The notes: a model not told the origin generated them from the letters alone. Positions 30,346-39,102 are shown, counted from the stretch's first letter. The stretch: 64,000 bases of DNA from Mycobacterium gordonae (GCF_001417955.2 NZ_LKTM01000013.1:47574-111573); one strand, 5' to 3'. Numbers and translations: made by a program.

Positions 30346-31503
30346 ATGAACAACCGCGGTCCGTATCGCGGAGTCCTTGAGCGGCCCGTTTCACCGGCCC
30401 GGACACAGGGTGGTCCGGTTCGAGATGGGCGGGTGAACGGCGATAGCGGGGCCATCACGGTGCCCCAGCCGCTCCGCCGGGACACATCCGCGTCTCGGCC
30501 ACCTGCACCACCGCAGCCTCGCCCGGACCGGTTCAGAGCGCCGGTCGTGTCGAACCCTTCGATCCCTTCGGTCCGGGTCGCGGCCCCACCTGTGCGCCGT
30601 GAGCGCGTTCCGGGCGGAACGGCCCTGGATGCAATTGAGCCCGAGGTGCCCGACCGTGGGGACTGGCGGAAGCTGGTCAGGCGGTATGTGGGCGTTGACC
30701 TGGGTCTGGGCCGCGAAGCTGCACGCGAGAACGCGCTGCGCGAAGAGATTTGCACCCCGGTTGGCGGGGCCTTCCCCATCGCGGTGCTCAACCTCAAAGG
30801 CGGCGTCGGCAAGACCGCCGTCGTCGAAGCGCTCGGCTCGACCTTCGCCAGTCTGCGCTCTGACCGCGTCATCGCCGTCGACGCCGACGCCGGCGACTTG
30901 GCGGACCGGCACGGAAGGCGGAACAGCCTGACCATGGCCGAACTGCTGTCCGACCCGTCGGTGGCGCGTTATGCCGACGTACGGGCGCACACATATATGA
31001 ACAGCTCCGGGCTGGAGGTGCTCGGGCCCCCGGACTACGCCAACAGCCACTGGAGCATCGGCCGCCAGGATTTCGTCAAGGCGTATTCGATATTGCGCAG
31101 CCACTATTCGCTGGTGTTGGTGGATTGCCCCAAGACACTCAAGTCGGGCGTGATGGAGGCGGTGTTGCCCGAGTCGCGCGCCCTCGTGGTGGTCACCAGC
31201 ACCTCGATTGACGCCGTGCAGAAGACTCATATCACGCTGGAATGGTTGCGCCACAACGGATATGGCAAGTTACTCGAGTCGACCGTGCTTGCTGTGAACC
31301 ACGTCGAGCGGACCAAGCTGAGCGCTTTGGCGGCGAAGGAACTCGAGTTGTTGTCGGCGCGGGTGGCGGCCACCGTGGTGCTGCCGTTCGACCGGCACGT
31401 GCACCGGGGGACGGAGATCGGGCTGGACCGCTTGAGCAAGGAGAGCCGGCGCTGCTATCTGGAGATGGCCGCCGCGGTGGCCCGGACGTTCCCGAAGCGC
31501 TAG
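30346..31503 (+). CDS. MinD/ParA-like ATPase with Pro-rich N-terminus (EspI-like)
   Basis: The 385-residue protein has a low-complexity Pro/Arg-rich N-terminal third (residues 1-110), then a deviant Walker A NLKGGVGKT around residues 149-157, VIAVDADAGDLADR near 180 and LVLVDCPKT near 260. This form resembles the EspI/Rv3876-type ATPases and MinD-like partners of type VII secretion genes. No other esx gene lies nearby, and in M. tuberculosis pfkA and gatB are adjacent, so this is probably an insertion. Its target is unknown. The downstream gap is filled by a repeat. Confidence 0.8.
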   Translation: MNNRGPYRGVLERPVSPARTQGGPVRDGRVNGDSGAITVPQPLRRDTSASRPPAPPQPRPDRFRAPVVSNPSIPSVRVAAPPVRRERVPGGTALDAIEPEVPDRGDWRKLVRRYVGVDLGLGREAARENALREEICTPVGGAFPIAVLNLKGGVGKTAVVEALGSTFASLRSDRVIAVDADAGDLADRHGRRNSLTMAELLSDPSVARYADVRAHTYMNSSGLEVLGPPDYANSHWSIGRQDFVKAYSILRSHYSLVLVDCPKTLKSGVMEAVLPESRALVVVTSTSIDAVQKTHITLEWLRHNGYGKLLESTVLAVNHVERTKLSALAAKELELLSARVAATVVLPFDRHVHRGTEIGLDRLSKESRRCYLEMAAAVARTFPKR

Positions 31504-31509
31504 CCCGGC

Positions 31510-31610
31510 GACCCGCTTCGCCCGGCTCCGCCGCGCTCGCGATCCCCACTAGGTCGATGGTGGTGACCCGCTTCGCCCGGCTCCGCCGCGCTCGCGATCC
31601 CCACTAGGAT
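31510..31610. repeat. 55-bp repeat, two tandem copies, 56-bp hairpin family
   Basis: Copies begin at 31510 and 31565 with GACCCGCTTCGCCCGGCTCC and end CGCGATCCCCACTAGG. The second copy ends in TAGGAT, the probable -10 of gatB. The same unit recurs before serA (46681-46888). Confidence 0.88.
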
Positions 31611-31618
31611 CAATTGCT
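31605..31618 (+). promoter_or_regulatory. gatB promoter formed at the end of the repeat (-10 TAGGAT)
   Basis: TAGGAT at 31605-31610 lies eight bases before ATG 31619, so the mRNA is probably leaderless. The first repeat copy has TAGGTC at the same place and no start codon. Confidence 0.55.
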
Positions 31619-33127
31619 ATGACGGTTGCTGGTGCTGAGCTGCTCGAATACGACGAGGTCATCCAACGATTCGATCCGGTACTCGGACTCGAAGTCCATG
31701 TCGAGCTGTCAACAGCCACCAAAATGTTCTGCGGCTGCACCAACACTTTCGGCGGCGAGCCCAACACCCAGGTGTGCCCGGTCTGCCTCGGTCTGCCCGG
31801 CTCGCTGCCGGTGCTCAACCGGGTCGCGGTCGAGTCGGCGATCCGGATCGGCCTGGCGCTGAACTGCGAGATCGTCGACTGGTGCCGGTTCGCCCGGAAG
31901 AACTACTTCTACCCGGACATGCCGAAGAACTACCAGATCTCCCAGTACGACGAGCCGATCGCCATCAACGGCTACCTCGAGGCGCCGCTGGAGGACGGCA
32001 CCACGTGGCGGGTGGAGATCGAACGCGCTCACATGGAGGAGGACACCGGCAAGCTCACCCACATCGGCAGTGAAACCGGCCGAATCCACGGCGCGACGAC
32101 GTCGCTGATCGACTACAACCGGGCCGGCGTACCCCTGATCGAGATCGTCACCAAGCCCATCGTCGGCGCCGGCGAGCGCGCCCCGCAGATCGCCCGCGCC
32201 TATGTGACGGCGCTGCGGGCCCTGTTGCGCGGACTCGACGTATCCGACGTGCGGATGGATCAGGGTTCGATGCGTTGCGACGCCAACGTATCGCTGATGC
32301 CCAAGGGCACCACCGAATTCGGCACCCGCACCGAGACCAAAAACGTCAACTCACTCAAGAGCGTCGAGGTTGCGGTCCGCTACGAAATGCAGCGTCAGGC
32401 CGCGGTTCTGCTGGCCGGAGGCTCGATCGTCCAGGAGACCAGGCACTTTCACGAGGCCGGCTACACCAGTCCCGGCCGCGCGAAGGAAACCGCCCAGGAC
32501 TACCGGTACTTTCCCGAGCCCGACCTCGAACCCGTCGCGCCCAGCCGCGAGCTGGTCGAGCGGTTACGCCAGACCATCCCTGAGCTGCCGTGGCTGAGCC
32601 GCAAGAGAATTCAGGAGGAATGGGGTTTCTCCGATGAGGTGATGCGGGACCTCGTCAACGCGGGCGCCGTCGAACTGATCGCCGAGACCGTCAAGCACGG
32701 AGCGGCTAGCAAGGACGCCCGCTCGTGGTGGGGAAACTTCTTGCTGCAGAAGGCAAATGAGGCCGGTATCAGCTTGGAAGAACTGGCGATCACCCCGAAG
32801 CAGGTGGCCGAGGTGATCGCTCTGGTGGACCAGGGCAAGCTGTCCAACAAGCTGGCGCGCGAAGTCGTTGAGGGTGTGCTGGCCGGGGAAGGCGAACCCG
32901 AAGCCGTGATGACGGCGCGCGGCCTGGCGCTGGTGCGCGACGATTCGCTCACCCAGGCCGCGGTGGACGAGGCGCTGGCCGCCAATCCCGATGTGGCAGA
33001 GAAGATTCGGGGAGGAAAGGTGGCCGCGGCGGGCGCGATCGTCGGTGCGGTGATGAAGGCCACCCGCGGGCAGGCCGACGCGGCGCGGGTGCGCGAGCTG
33101 GTACTGGCTGCTTGCGGCCAGGCCTGA
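31619..33127 (+). CDS. gatB: Asp/Glu-tRNA amidotransferase subunit B
   Basis: The 502-residue GatB binds misacylated tRNA and carries out the ATP-dependent amidation. The cradle domain begins [23 protein letters not shown], continues with [15 protein letters not shown] (zinc-site cysteines) and [14 protein letters not shown]. The C-terminal helical/tail (YqeY-like) domain begins around residue 345 and ends in [17 protein letters not shown]. Length and motifs are complete. Confidence 0.97.
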   Translation: MTVAGAELLEYDEVIQRFDPVLGLEVHVELSTATKMFCGCTNTFGGEPNTQVCPVCLGLPGSLPVLNRVAVESAIRIGLALNCEIVDWCRFARKNYFYPDMPKNYQISQYDEPIAINGYLEAPLEDGTTWRVEIERAHMEEDTGKLTHIGSETGRIHGATTSLIDYNRAGVPLIEIVTKPIVGAGERAPQIARAYVTALRALLRGLDVSDVRMDQGSMRCDANVSLMPKGTTEFGTRTETKNVNSLKSVEVAVRYEMQRQAAVLLAGGSIVQETRHFHEAGYTSPGRAKETAQDYRYFPEPDLEPVAPSRELVERLRQTIPELPWLSRKRIQEEWGFSDEVMRDLVNAGAVELIAETVKHGAASKDARSWWGNFLLQKANEAGISLEELAITPKQVAEVIALVDQGKLSNKLAREVVEGVLAGEGEPEAVMTARGLALVRDDSLTQAAVDEALAANPDVAEKIRGGKVAAAGAIVGAVMKATRGQADAARVRELVLAACGQA

Positions 33128-33248
33128 CGATCGGGTTATCGGCTTCAAGCGTGTCACCGATTGCGACCGCCAAGTGACGGCGTAGGACTTCGGTAGGAAA
33201 AGACCGGAAAGAGTCCCGCAACGGCCGCGGCGCACCCATCATGGTGGA

Positions 33249-33809
33249 GTGATGGGTGAACCGTTCGACGACCTGATGTCGATGCTGGACTCTCCGGTGT
33301 TCATAGTGACCACGGCGGCCGACGGTATTCCGTCGGGCTGCCTGGTCGCCTTCGGCACCCAGACCAGTGTGCAGCCGCCCAGCTTCATGGTGGGTCTGCC
33401 TGCCGGCAGCGGCACCCATGAGGTGGGCAGCCGGTCCGAGTACGTCGCGGTGCACGTCGTGCCGCGCAGCCGGCAGGTGCTGGCTGAGTTGTTCGGGAAT
33501 TGCCCGGACGACCCGTTTGCGCACTGCTCGTGGCGGGCGGGTCCGCTGGGAATGCCGATCCTTGACGACGCCGCCGCGTGGTTCGTAGGGCGGATTGTGA
33601 GCCGCAGCCCGGTCGCCGACCATGTGGCCTATCTGCTGGAGCCCGTCGCCACCTGGGCTCCCGAAAACGCCGACGAGTTGCTGTACCTGTCGGACCTCGA
33701 TGAGGAGTTCGAGCCGGGCCAGGAGGAGCAGCAGCGGCTCTACAGCGGTGAGCGGAACGCGGCGCAACCCAAGTACGGCATGCGGTTCACCCTCAACGCG
33801 CCGTTCTAA
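33249..33809 (+). CDS. Flavin reductase-like FMN-binding protein (Rv3007c-like)
   Basis: The 186-residue protein has the flavin-reductase-like split-barrel pattern: MLDSPVFIVTTAADGIPSGCLVAFGTQTSVQPPSFMVGLPAGSGTHEV, then VHVVPRSRQVLAELFG. It probably binds FMN or FAD; the electron acceptor is unknown. GTG 33249 and ATG 33252 are both possible. The 121-bp gap after gatB shows nothing recognisable. A long palindrome follows the stop and lies between this gene and the convergent lppZ-like gene. Confidence 0.8.
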   Translation: MMGEPFDDLMSMLDSPVFIVTTAADGIPSGCLVAFGTQTSVQPPSFMVGLPAGSGTHEVGSRSEYVAVHVVPRSRQVLAELFGNCPDDPFAHCSWRAGPLGMPILDDAAAWFVGRIVSRSPVADHVAYLLEPVATWAPENADELLYLSDLDEEFEPGQEEQQRLYSGERNAAQPKYGMRFTLNAPF

Positions 33810-33815
33810 CGGGCC

Positions 33816-33875
33816 GCGAGAAGACGCAAAAGCGCCGTGGAGCACGCGCTCCCGGGCGATTTTGCGTCTGCTCGC
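33816..33875. terminator. 60-bp palindrome of the GCGAGCAGACGCAAAA family
   Basis: Arms of 28 bases match at 24 positions around an ACGC loop: GCGAGAAGACGCAAAAG on the left pairs with TTTTGCGTCTGCTCGC on the right. It lies between two convergent genes, so it probably acts as a two-way terminator. Confidence 0.78.
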
Positions 33876-33886
33876 CAGGGGACCGG

Positions 33887-35008
33887 TCAGGTCTTGTCGT
33901 CGTTGTTGCGCGGGAAGCCGCCGCCCTGCGGGAACAGCGGGAACACCACGTCGTCGAGCTTCTCGGCGTCACCCGCGGTCTTGTTGACCGTCGCACCCCA
34001 GACGTTGCCGTCCGGGGACATCCGCAGCGCCCACGCGTGCGCGTGCGTGTCCTTACGGACCACGTCGGGTTCACCGGTGACCGCGCCGGTCTTCGGCGCC
34101 AGCCGCACCGCCACCGTCAGCTTGGTGTTGATCAGGTTCACCAGCACGGTGCCGTCCATCGCCGCACAACCCGCCACGCCGGGCTTGTCCGGCCAGGTCC
34201 ACACCGTGGAGACCTCGGACTTCTTGGTGATGCGCTGCAGGCGGTCGGCGCCCGGCGTGCGGTCTGCCACATACAGCGAGCCGTCCACGGGATCGATGCA
34301 CATGCCGCCGCCCGCGCCGACGCCCGACAGGGCCGTCGTCGGGGGTGCTTGCCCCAGGGTGGTGGGCTGCTCGATCCGCAACACCTTGCCGGCCAGCGAC
34401 CTGGGGTCAGCGGCCATGGCCGGATTGCCGGCGTCGCCGGTCATCACCACCAGGGTCGTAGGGGTGGTGAAGATCAACGCGCCGGTGTTGCCGGTGGCAC
34501 CTTTCGGGATGCCCGTCAGGATGTCTTTCGGGACGTCACCTTCGGCGATGCGGATGACGCGATTGTCGGTCGGGGTGCTGACGTAGGCGTACATCAGGCG
34601 GTCCTGGGAAAACGTGGGCGACAACACGATGTCCATCAGGCCGCCGTCGCCGGACGGGTCGACCGGGATGACCATCTTCACCTTGGGCTCGGCGCTGACG
34701 GAGATCTCCTTGACGGCACCGGTAGTGCGCTCGGCGACCAGGGCCGTCTTGCTGTCGACGCCCATGATCAGGCCGCTGGTGCTCTCCAGGCACCCCTGCA
34801 TCACCCCGGGCGCCGGGCAGGCCTTGGGGAAGGGCGTGGGCGGCAGGGGAGGCGGCGGCGGAGGCGTGGAGCTGGGCTGCGGCTTGAGTTCCGGATTGGT
34901 CGTGAACGGCTGCGACTGGGCGTCGTTGAACCGTGCGCAGCCGCTGGACAGCAGCACCGCCGCAGACAGCGCAGCCAGCGCGCACCGAACCGACCGCCTT
35001 ATCCGCAT
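33887..35008 (-). CDS. lppZ: LppZ-like beta-propeller lipoprotein
   Basis: The 373-residue protein has a signal peptide with lipobox LLSSGC (lipidated Cys near residue 24), a Pro-rich linker (STPPPPPPLPPTP) and a glucose/sorbosone-dehydrogenase-like beta-propeller: GLIMGVDSKTALVAERTTGAV, DIVLSPTFSQDRLMYAYVST and GMCIDPVDGSLYVAD. It would be anchored outside the cell membrane. Catalytic activity has not been established for this family in mycobacteria. It is convergent with the flavin-reductase gene and divergent from doxX. Confidence 0.85.
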   Translation of the reverse strand: MRIRRSVRCALAALSAAVLLSSGCARFNDAQSQPFTTNPELKPQPSSTPPPPPPLPPTPFPKACPAPGVMQGCLESTSGLIMGVDSKTALVAERTTGAVKEISVSAEPKVKMVIPVDPSGDGGLMDIVLSPTFSQDRLMYAYVSTPTDNRVIRIAEGDVPKDILTGIPKGATGNTGALIFTTPTTLVVMTGDAGNPAMAADPRSLAGKVLRIEQPTTLGQAPPTTALSGVGAGGGMCIDPVDGSLYVADRTPGADRLQRITKKSEVSTVWTWPDKPGVAGCAAMDGTVLVNLINTKLTVAVRLAPKTGAVTGEPDVVRKDTHAHAWALRMSPDGNVWGATVNKTAGDAEKLDDVVFPLFPQGGGFPRNNDDKT

Positions 35009-35331
35009 GACCGACAGGCTACGGAATCGGCGGTCAGGGCCGCCACCTGCCGCCGGATCCAGGGGCTTTCACGCGCATCGGAACCGCCGGTCCGCAGAGG
35101 CCGTGGTGTTGCCACAGGCCCCGGCGGTGGCGGCGGCGTCTCTGCCGCCGGGACCGGCCTGCCCGGCGGTTCCGGAGGCTCCGGCAGCTATCAGTAGGGA
35201 TACCGGCTTTTTCCGACGCCGGTCGGTTCTGGGGCCTATCGTGACGTTTCAGTCGTCCAACTGCGGATTTAACAGTCCGAAGCGCCGCTCAAATCCCAGC
35301 TTCCAGCAAAAAAGCCCTTACCCTGACACGA
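35009..35331. other. Divergent gap lppZ/doxX, mostly promoter sequence
   Basis: This stretch of about 323 bp has no convincing gene. A Gly-rich frame ending GLPGGSGGSGSYQ at 35197 has no start or Shine-Dalgarno of its own and could be a gene remnant. TACCCT (35319-35324) lies seven bases before GTG 35332 and is the probable doxX -10, giving a leaderless mRNA. Confidence 0.5.
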
Positions 35332-36186
35332 GTGACCAGTTCGAATGACTCGCATTGGCAGCGGCCGGACCTCGCCCCAGGTGCGACGGCAGTGCCAACC
35401 TCCAGCCGTCCCGCCTCGGCAAGCCTGGTCGACCCCGAAGACGACCTGACACCCGCCGGCTACTCGGGTAACTTCGCCAACACCGGCACCACGACGATCA
35501 TCCCGCCGTACGAACCTCAGACCGGCGGCTCGTCCTACAACCTGTTGGACGCGCAGGAGCCGTTGCCGTACGTGCAGCCGCAACCGACCAGCCGGCAGAT
35601 TCCCGCTGCTTCCCCACCCGTCGATTTCGACGAAGAAGACGAGCGGATGCGCGCCGCCGGCCGGCGCGGCACCCAGAACTTCGGCCTGCTGGTGCTGCGC
35701 GTCGGACTGGGAGCGGTGCTGATCGCGCACGGGCTGCAGAAACTGTTCGGCTGGTGGGGCGGATCCGGCCTGCACGGATTCCGGAACTCGCTGCACGACA
35801 TCGGATTTCAGCACGCCGACGTCCTGGCCTACGTCAGTGCGGGCGGCGAGATCGTCGCCGGGGTGCTGCTGGTGCTGGGACTGTTCACCCCGATCGCCGC
35901 CGCGGGTGCGCTGGCGTTCCTGCTCAACGGTCTGCTCGCATCCGCCTCGGCGCGGCCGCGCACCAACACCTTCACCTACTTCCTGCCGGACGGGCACGAA
36001 TATCAGATCAGCCTTATCGTGATGGCCGTCGCCGTCATCTTGTCCGGTCCGGGGCGTTACGGCCTCGACGCGGGCCGGGGCTGGGCCCACCGGCCCTTCA
36101 TCGGGTCGTTCGTGGCACTGCTGGCTGGTATCGCGGCCGGAATCGCCGTGTGGGTGCTGCTGAACGGTGTGAATCCGCTGGCCTGA
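35332..36186 (+). CDS. DoxX-family membrane protein (Rv3005c-like)
   Basis: The 284-residue protein has a soluble Pro/Thr-rich N-terminal 110 residues, then a DoxX domain with four hydrophobic segments: NFGLLVLRVGLGAVLIAHGLQKLFGW, EIVAGVLLVLGLFTPIAAAGALAFLL, ISLIVMAVAVILSG and FVALLAGIAAGIAVWVLL. The M. tuberculosis orthologue (Rv3005c) forms a membrane complex with SodA and the thiosulfate sulfurtransferase SseA that helps detoxify radicals. The start is GTG 35332, leaderless. Confidence 0.9.
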   Translation: MTSSNDSHWQRPDLAPGATAVPTSSRPASASLVDPEDDLTPAGYSGNFANTGTTTIIPPYEPQTGGSSYNLLDAQEPLPYVQPQPTSRQIPAASPPVDFDEEDERMRAAGRRGTQNFGLLVLRVGLGAVLIAHGLQKLFGWWGGSGLHGFRNSLHDIGFQHADVLAYVSAGGEIVAGVLLVLGLFTPIAAAGALAFLLNGLLASASARPRTNTFTYFLPDGHEYQISLIVMAVAVILSGPGRYGLDAGRGWAHRPFIGSFVALLAGIAAGIAVWVLLNGVNPLA

Positions 36187-36295
36187 CGCCCGCGCTTTTC
36201 CCACCTGTGCGGCGCGGATGAATTAGCGTGGAGGCGGCCCGTTCACGTGCTGCGCAGATCGGCGCGGTGTTGCATGACCCGATGGGGGGACACCG

Positions 36296-36949
36296 GTGAG
36301 CACACCCCGTGATTACAACCAGCCTCCCTGGCCTCAACAGCCGCAGCGAGGGCCCGATCCGGGGCCGCCGGCCGGAACCCCCTGGTACCAGCAGCCGGTG
36401 GCTCGTCCGCCGTATCCGCCGCCCGGCCAGCACGGCCGACCCGGCCAGTACGCCCCGCCCGGCCAGCACGGCCGACCCGGCCAGTACGCCCCGCCCGGCC
36501 AGTACGGACAGCCCGGCCAGTACGGACAGCCGCCACAGTGGGGCCAGCCCGGTCCCACACCCTCGGCTGACACGCCAAAAGCCAAGAGCTCGAAGGGCTC
36601 CAAGAGCAAACCCTTTCTCATCGCCGGTGCAGTCGCCGCGGTGCTGATCGTCGGGGTGGTTGTAGTCCTGTTGGTGTCATCGGGCCTGAATCGGGACAGC
36701 AAGAAGGTCGCCGTGGCCGGAGTCCAGACCCAGGTCGAGCAGACCCTGGTGGACCGGATCACCGGCTACAGCTCCGGCGACATCTCCGACGTCAGGTGCA
36801 ACGACGGTCGAGACCCGACGGTGAAAAAGGGCGGGAGTTTCACCTGTGACGTCACCGTGCGAGGTCAACGACGTCAGCTGAAGGTGACTTTTCAGGATGA
36901 CAGCGGGACCTACTGGGTGGGCCTGCCCCAGCTCGAGGGTGGCAAATGA
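36296..36949 (+). CDS. Membrane-anchored DUF4333 protein with PPGQ(Y/H) repeats
   Basis: The 217-residue protein has a cytoplasmic Pro/Gln/Gly-rich N-terminus with repeated GRPGQYAPPGQ and GQPGQY units (residues 40-80). One transmembrane helix follows (PFLIAGAVAAVLIVGVVVVLLVSSG, about 103-127), then an extracytoplasmic DUF4333-like domain with two cysteines (VRCNDG and FTCDV). Such proteins are common and uncharacterised in mycobacteria. The stop overlaps the ATG of the metallopeptidase lipoprotein, implying coupled function. M. tuberculosis does not have this pair between doxX and cfp6. Confidence 0.8.
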   Translation: MSTPRDYNQPPWPQQPQRGPDPGPPAGTPWYQQPVARPPYPPPGQHGRPGQYAPPGQHGRPGQYAPPGQYGQPGQYGQPPQWGQPGPTPSADTPKAKSSKGSKSKPFLIAGAVAAVLIVGVVVVLLVSSGLNRDSKKVAVAGVQTQVEQTLVDRITGYSSGDISDVRCNDGRDPTVKKGGSFTCDVTVRGQRRQLKVTFQDDSGTYWVGLPQLEGGK

Positions 36950-38418
36950 GGGCCTTCGTCCGGAACGTCGTCATAGCGTGCGGCGCCATGCTGGTGCTGG
37001 CCGGCTGCGGCGGCGGAACAACGAGCATGGTGAGTGGGCGGGCGGTTTCCGGTCTCTACGACCCTGCCGCTGCGGGCGGCCTGCCGGTGAGCGAGGGCCC
37101 GAGTGGGCCGCGAAGCGATGCGCCGAAGCCGACCGGCACGGTGAAGAACACCGACAACGGCGAAATCGACCACCTGGCGATGCTCGCGCTCAATGACATC
37201 GAAGAATTCTGGCAGAACAACTGGCCGGTTGCGGCCAAGAAGCCGTTCAAGGCCGTCGGCACGGTGGTGTCCTACGATTCCACCGACCCGTCGAGCCCGA
37301 TAGTGTGCCGCTCCAAGACCTACAAGGTCATCAACGCCGCCTATGCGTTCAATTGCAATCTCGTGCTGTGGGATCGGGGGCAGCTGTTTCCCGCGGCCAA
37401 GAAGTACTTCGGCGATATGGCGGTGGTGGGGATTCTTGCGCACGAATTCGGGCACGCGCTGCAATTCAATGGGGGACTGGTCAACATCAGGACCACCCCG
37501 ACCCTGGTCGAGGAGCAGCAGGCGGATTGTTTCGCGGGTGTCTATATCCGGTGGGTTGCCGAGGGCCACTCGTCACGGTTCACGGTGAACACCGGCGATG
37601 CGCTGAGTCATCTGATCGCCGGAATGCTCAAGACTTCGGACCCGATCATGTCGGAGGCTGACTTCGAGCAAAGTGAAGACGATGCGCACGGGACCGGGCT
37701 CGACCGGGTCAGCGCATTTCAGATGGGATTCGACAGCGGGTCCGCCACCTGCGCCAAAATAGACATGAATGAGATCAAACAACGACGCGGCGACGAGCCG
37801 TTGGCATTGCAGACCGACTCCTCAGGTGAAACCGACGCGGGCGAAGTGGCCATTGACAATGGCAGTGTGACCACGCTGATCGACATTCTGAATGCGGTCT
37901 TCACCCCGAAATCACCGCCCACATTGTCGTTCAGCACCGCGACGTGTTCGGATGCCCAGGCGACCCAGGGCGCCTCGTACTGCCCGGCAACCAACACCAT
38001 CACCGCTGATTTGCCCGCTCTGCAGCAAATCGGTAAGCCCGGCGGCCGGAAAGGAATGACCGACCCGCAGATGTTGCAGGGCGACAACACCGCTATGTCC
38101 ATCGTCACCTCCCGATATGTGCTGGCTATTCAGCACGAACGGGGGCTGCCCCTGGACACTCCCGTGAGCGCGGTGCGCACGGCGTGCCTGACCGGCGCCG
38201 CCCAGCGCAACATGGCTCAGCCGGTCAGCATCGCCTCCGGCAAGCAACTCGTGTTGACCGCCGGCGACCTGGACAAGGCGATCATCGGACTGCTGGTGAA
38301 CGGCGTGGCTGCCAGTGATGTCAACGGTGCGAACATGCCGGCCGGCTTCACCCGCGTTCTCGCCTTCCGGGGCGGCGTTCTCAACAACATCGACGAGTGC
38401 TTCGACAGGATCGCCTGA
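36946..38418 (+). CDS. Lipoprotein with neutral zinc metallopeptidase motif (LpqM-like)
   Basis: The 490-residue protein has a lipoprotein signal peptide (lipobox LAGC, Cys near residue 22). Around residues 165-172 it has AHEFGHALQ, a zinc-binding HExxH motif, and a downstream EEQQADCFAG, where the conserved Glu/Asp resemble the third ligand of the YpfJ/neutral zinc peptidase group. LpqM of M. smegmatis, a lipoprotein metalloproteinase, is needed for distributive conjugal transfer. The similarity here is by architecture and motif; orthology is not proven. It is coupled to the DUF4333 gene. Confidence 0.8.
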   Translation: MRAFVRNVVIACGAMLVLAGCGGGTTSMVSGRAVSGLYDPAAAGGLPVSEGPSGPRSDAPKPTGTVKNTDNGEIDHLAMLALNDIEEFWQNNWPVAAKKPFKAVGTVVSYDSTDPSSPIVCRSKTYKVINAAYAFNCNLVLWDRGQLFPAAKKYFGDMAVVGILAHEFGHALQFNGGLVNIRTTPTLVEEQQADCFAGVYIRWVAEGHSSRFTVNTGDALSHLIAGMLKTSDPIMSEADFEQSEDDAHGTGLDRVSAFQMGFDSGSATCAKIDMNEIKQRRGDEPLALQTDSSGETDAGEVAIDNGSVTTLIDILNAVFTPKSPPTLSFSTATCSDAQATQGASYCPATNTITADLPALQQIGKPGGRKGMTDPQMLQGDNTAMSIVTSRYVLAIQHERGLPLDTPVSAVRTACLTGAAQRNMAQPVSIASGKQLVLTAGDLDKAIIGLLVNGVAASDVNGANMPAGFTRVLAFRGGVLNNIDECFDRIA

Positions 38419-38428
38419 GCCGGCGGTT

Positions 38429-38806
38429 TCAGCGGTAGGGGTTGGGCACCCGGCCCGCGCTGGCCTCGGTCAGCTGCGGGAGGGTCGCGAAGGTGACGGC
38501 CGGTAAGCGCAGCTCCGAGCCGTTCTTCAGGTGCGCGCGCGCCCAGTTGCCCCGGTGGAACCGCAATCCGTCGATGTCCTCCCAGGCCACGGACTGGCTG
38601 CCGAACAGCGTGCGCGCGGTCACGCTGCGGTCGTCGGCGACCGTGCGGAACCGGATGATCAACGCGGACAACAACACCGGAATCACCAATATCGGGGCGG
38701 TGAAGGGGAAGGCCGTCACCGGAACCAGCAGGCACAGGGTCAGAAACCCGACGGCGATATGCGCCATCGGCGACAGTTTGATGACGACGGGTGACTCGGT
38801 AACCAC
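38429..38806 (-). CDS. cfp6: Cfp6-like PH-domain membrane protein
   Basis: The product has about 125 residues with two hydrophobic segments (AHIAVGFLTLCLLVPVTAF and FTAPILVIPVLLSALII), followed by the PH-like domain of the Cfp6 family (SVTARTLFGSQSVAWEDIDGLRFHRGNWARAHLKNGSELRLPAVTF) and the C-terminal RVPNPYR. The function is unknown, although the M. tuberculosis protein is found in culture filtrate. GTG 38806 gives a VIKLSP strand before the first helix, typical of the family; ATG 38764 is the shorter alternative. It lies divergent to the ilvB leader. Confidence 0.85.
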   Translation of the reverse strand: MVTESPVVIKLSPMAHIAVGFLTLCLLVPVTAFPFTAPILVIPVLLSALIIRFRTVADDRSVTARTLFGSQSVAWEDIDGLRFHRGNWARAHLKNGSELRLPAVTFATLPQLTEASAGRVPNPYR

Positions 38807-38993
38807 CCTCGCATCATTGCACCGCCTGCATCTCGGGTCGCTTTCGAGCGTGCCGACATGGCCTCGGGCGTGCAACGGTGGCGGCTATCCGGCGTGTTTC
38901 CAGCCCACGATGTACACGCGATGCCGGCATCGCACACTCGATCCCGGGTGCCGGATTTGACGGTTGAGCAGTGCGAAGGCTACCGTCGAGCAT

Positions 38994-39006
38994 TATGCAG
39001 TCTGGA
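38994..39006 (+). promoter_or_regulatory. ilvBNC promoter -10 (TATGCA)
   Basis: TATGCA at 38994-38999 places the start site at about 39006-39007, on the first base of the leader-peptide ATG. No convincing -35 is present. Confidence 0.55.
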
Positions 39007-39042
39007 ATGCTCGTAGTAATTAGTCGGCGCGTTGGTGCCTGA
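39007..39042 (+). CDS. ilv leader peptide (MLVVISRRVGA)
   Basis: This 11-residue open frame starts at an ATG on the predicted start site (leaderless) and is rich in branched-chain amino acids: Leu2, Val3, Val4, Ile5 and Val9. It ends at TGA 39040-39042, just inside the first hairpin of the leader. Position and composition match the leader peptides that control ilv operons by ribosome stalling, so it should report the supply of charged Leu, Val and Ile tRNAs. Confidence 0.82.
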   Translation: MLVVISRRVGA

Positions 39043-39102
39043 CTAGCTCTATCGAGCACCAACGCAGCCCTCGTACAGCAGCCCAGCTGGCGGGGGTTTT
39101 TT
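39029..39102 (+). promoter_or_regulatory. ilvB transcription attenuator
   Basis: Hairpin 1 pairs GCGTTGGTGC (39029-39038) with GCACCAACGC (39056-39065). The terminator hairpin pairs CCCTCGT (39068-39074, with one U-G near each end) with GCGGGGG (39090-39096), inside which CAGC pairs with GCTG. It ends in six T residues (39097-39102). A ribosome stalled on the Val-Val-Ile codons would cover the left arm of hairpin 1. I could not define the antiterminator pairing by eye. Confidence 0.75.

Noticed and set aside
34037..35197. A 386-codon plus-strand frame opposite lppZ ending in a Gly-rich tail
   Set aside because: It is a shadow of the lppZ-like gene; the Gly-rich end has no start, ribosome-binding sequence or partner.
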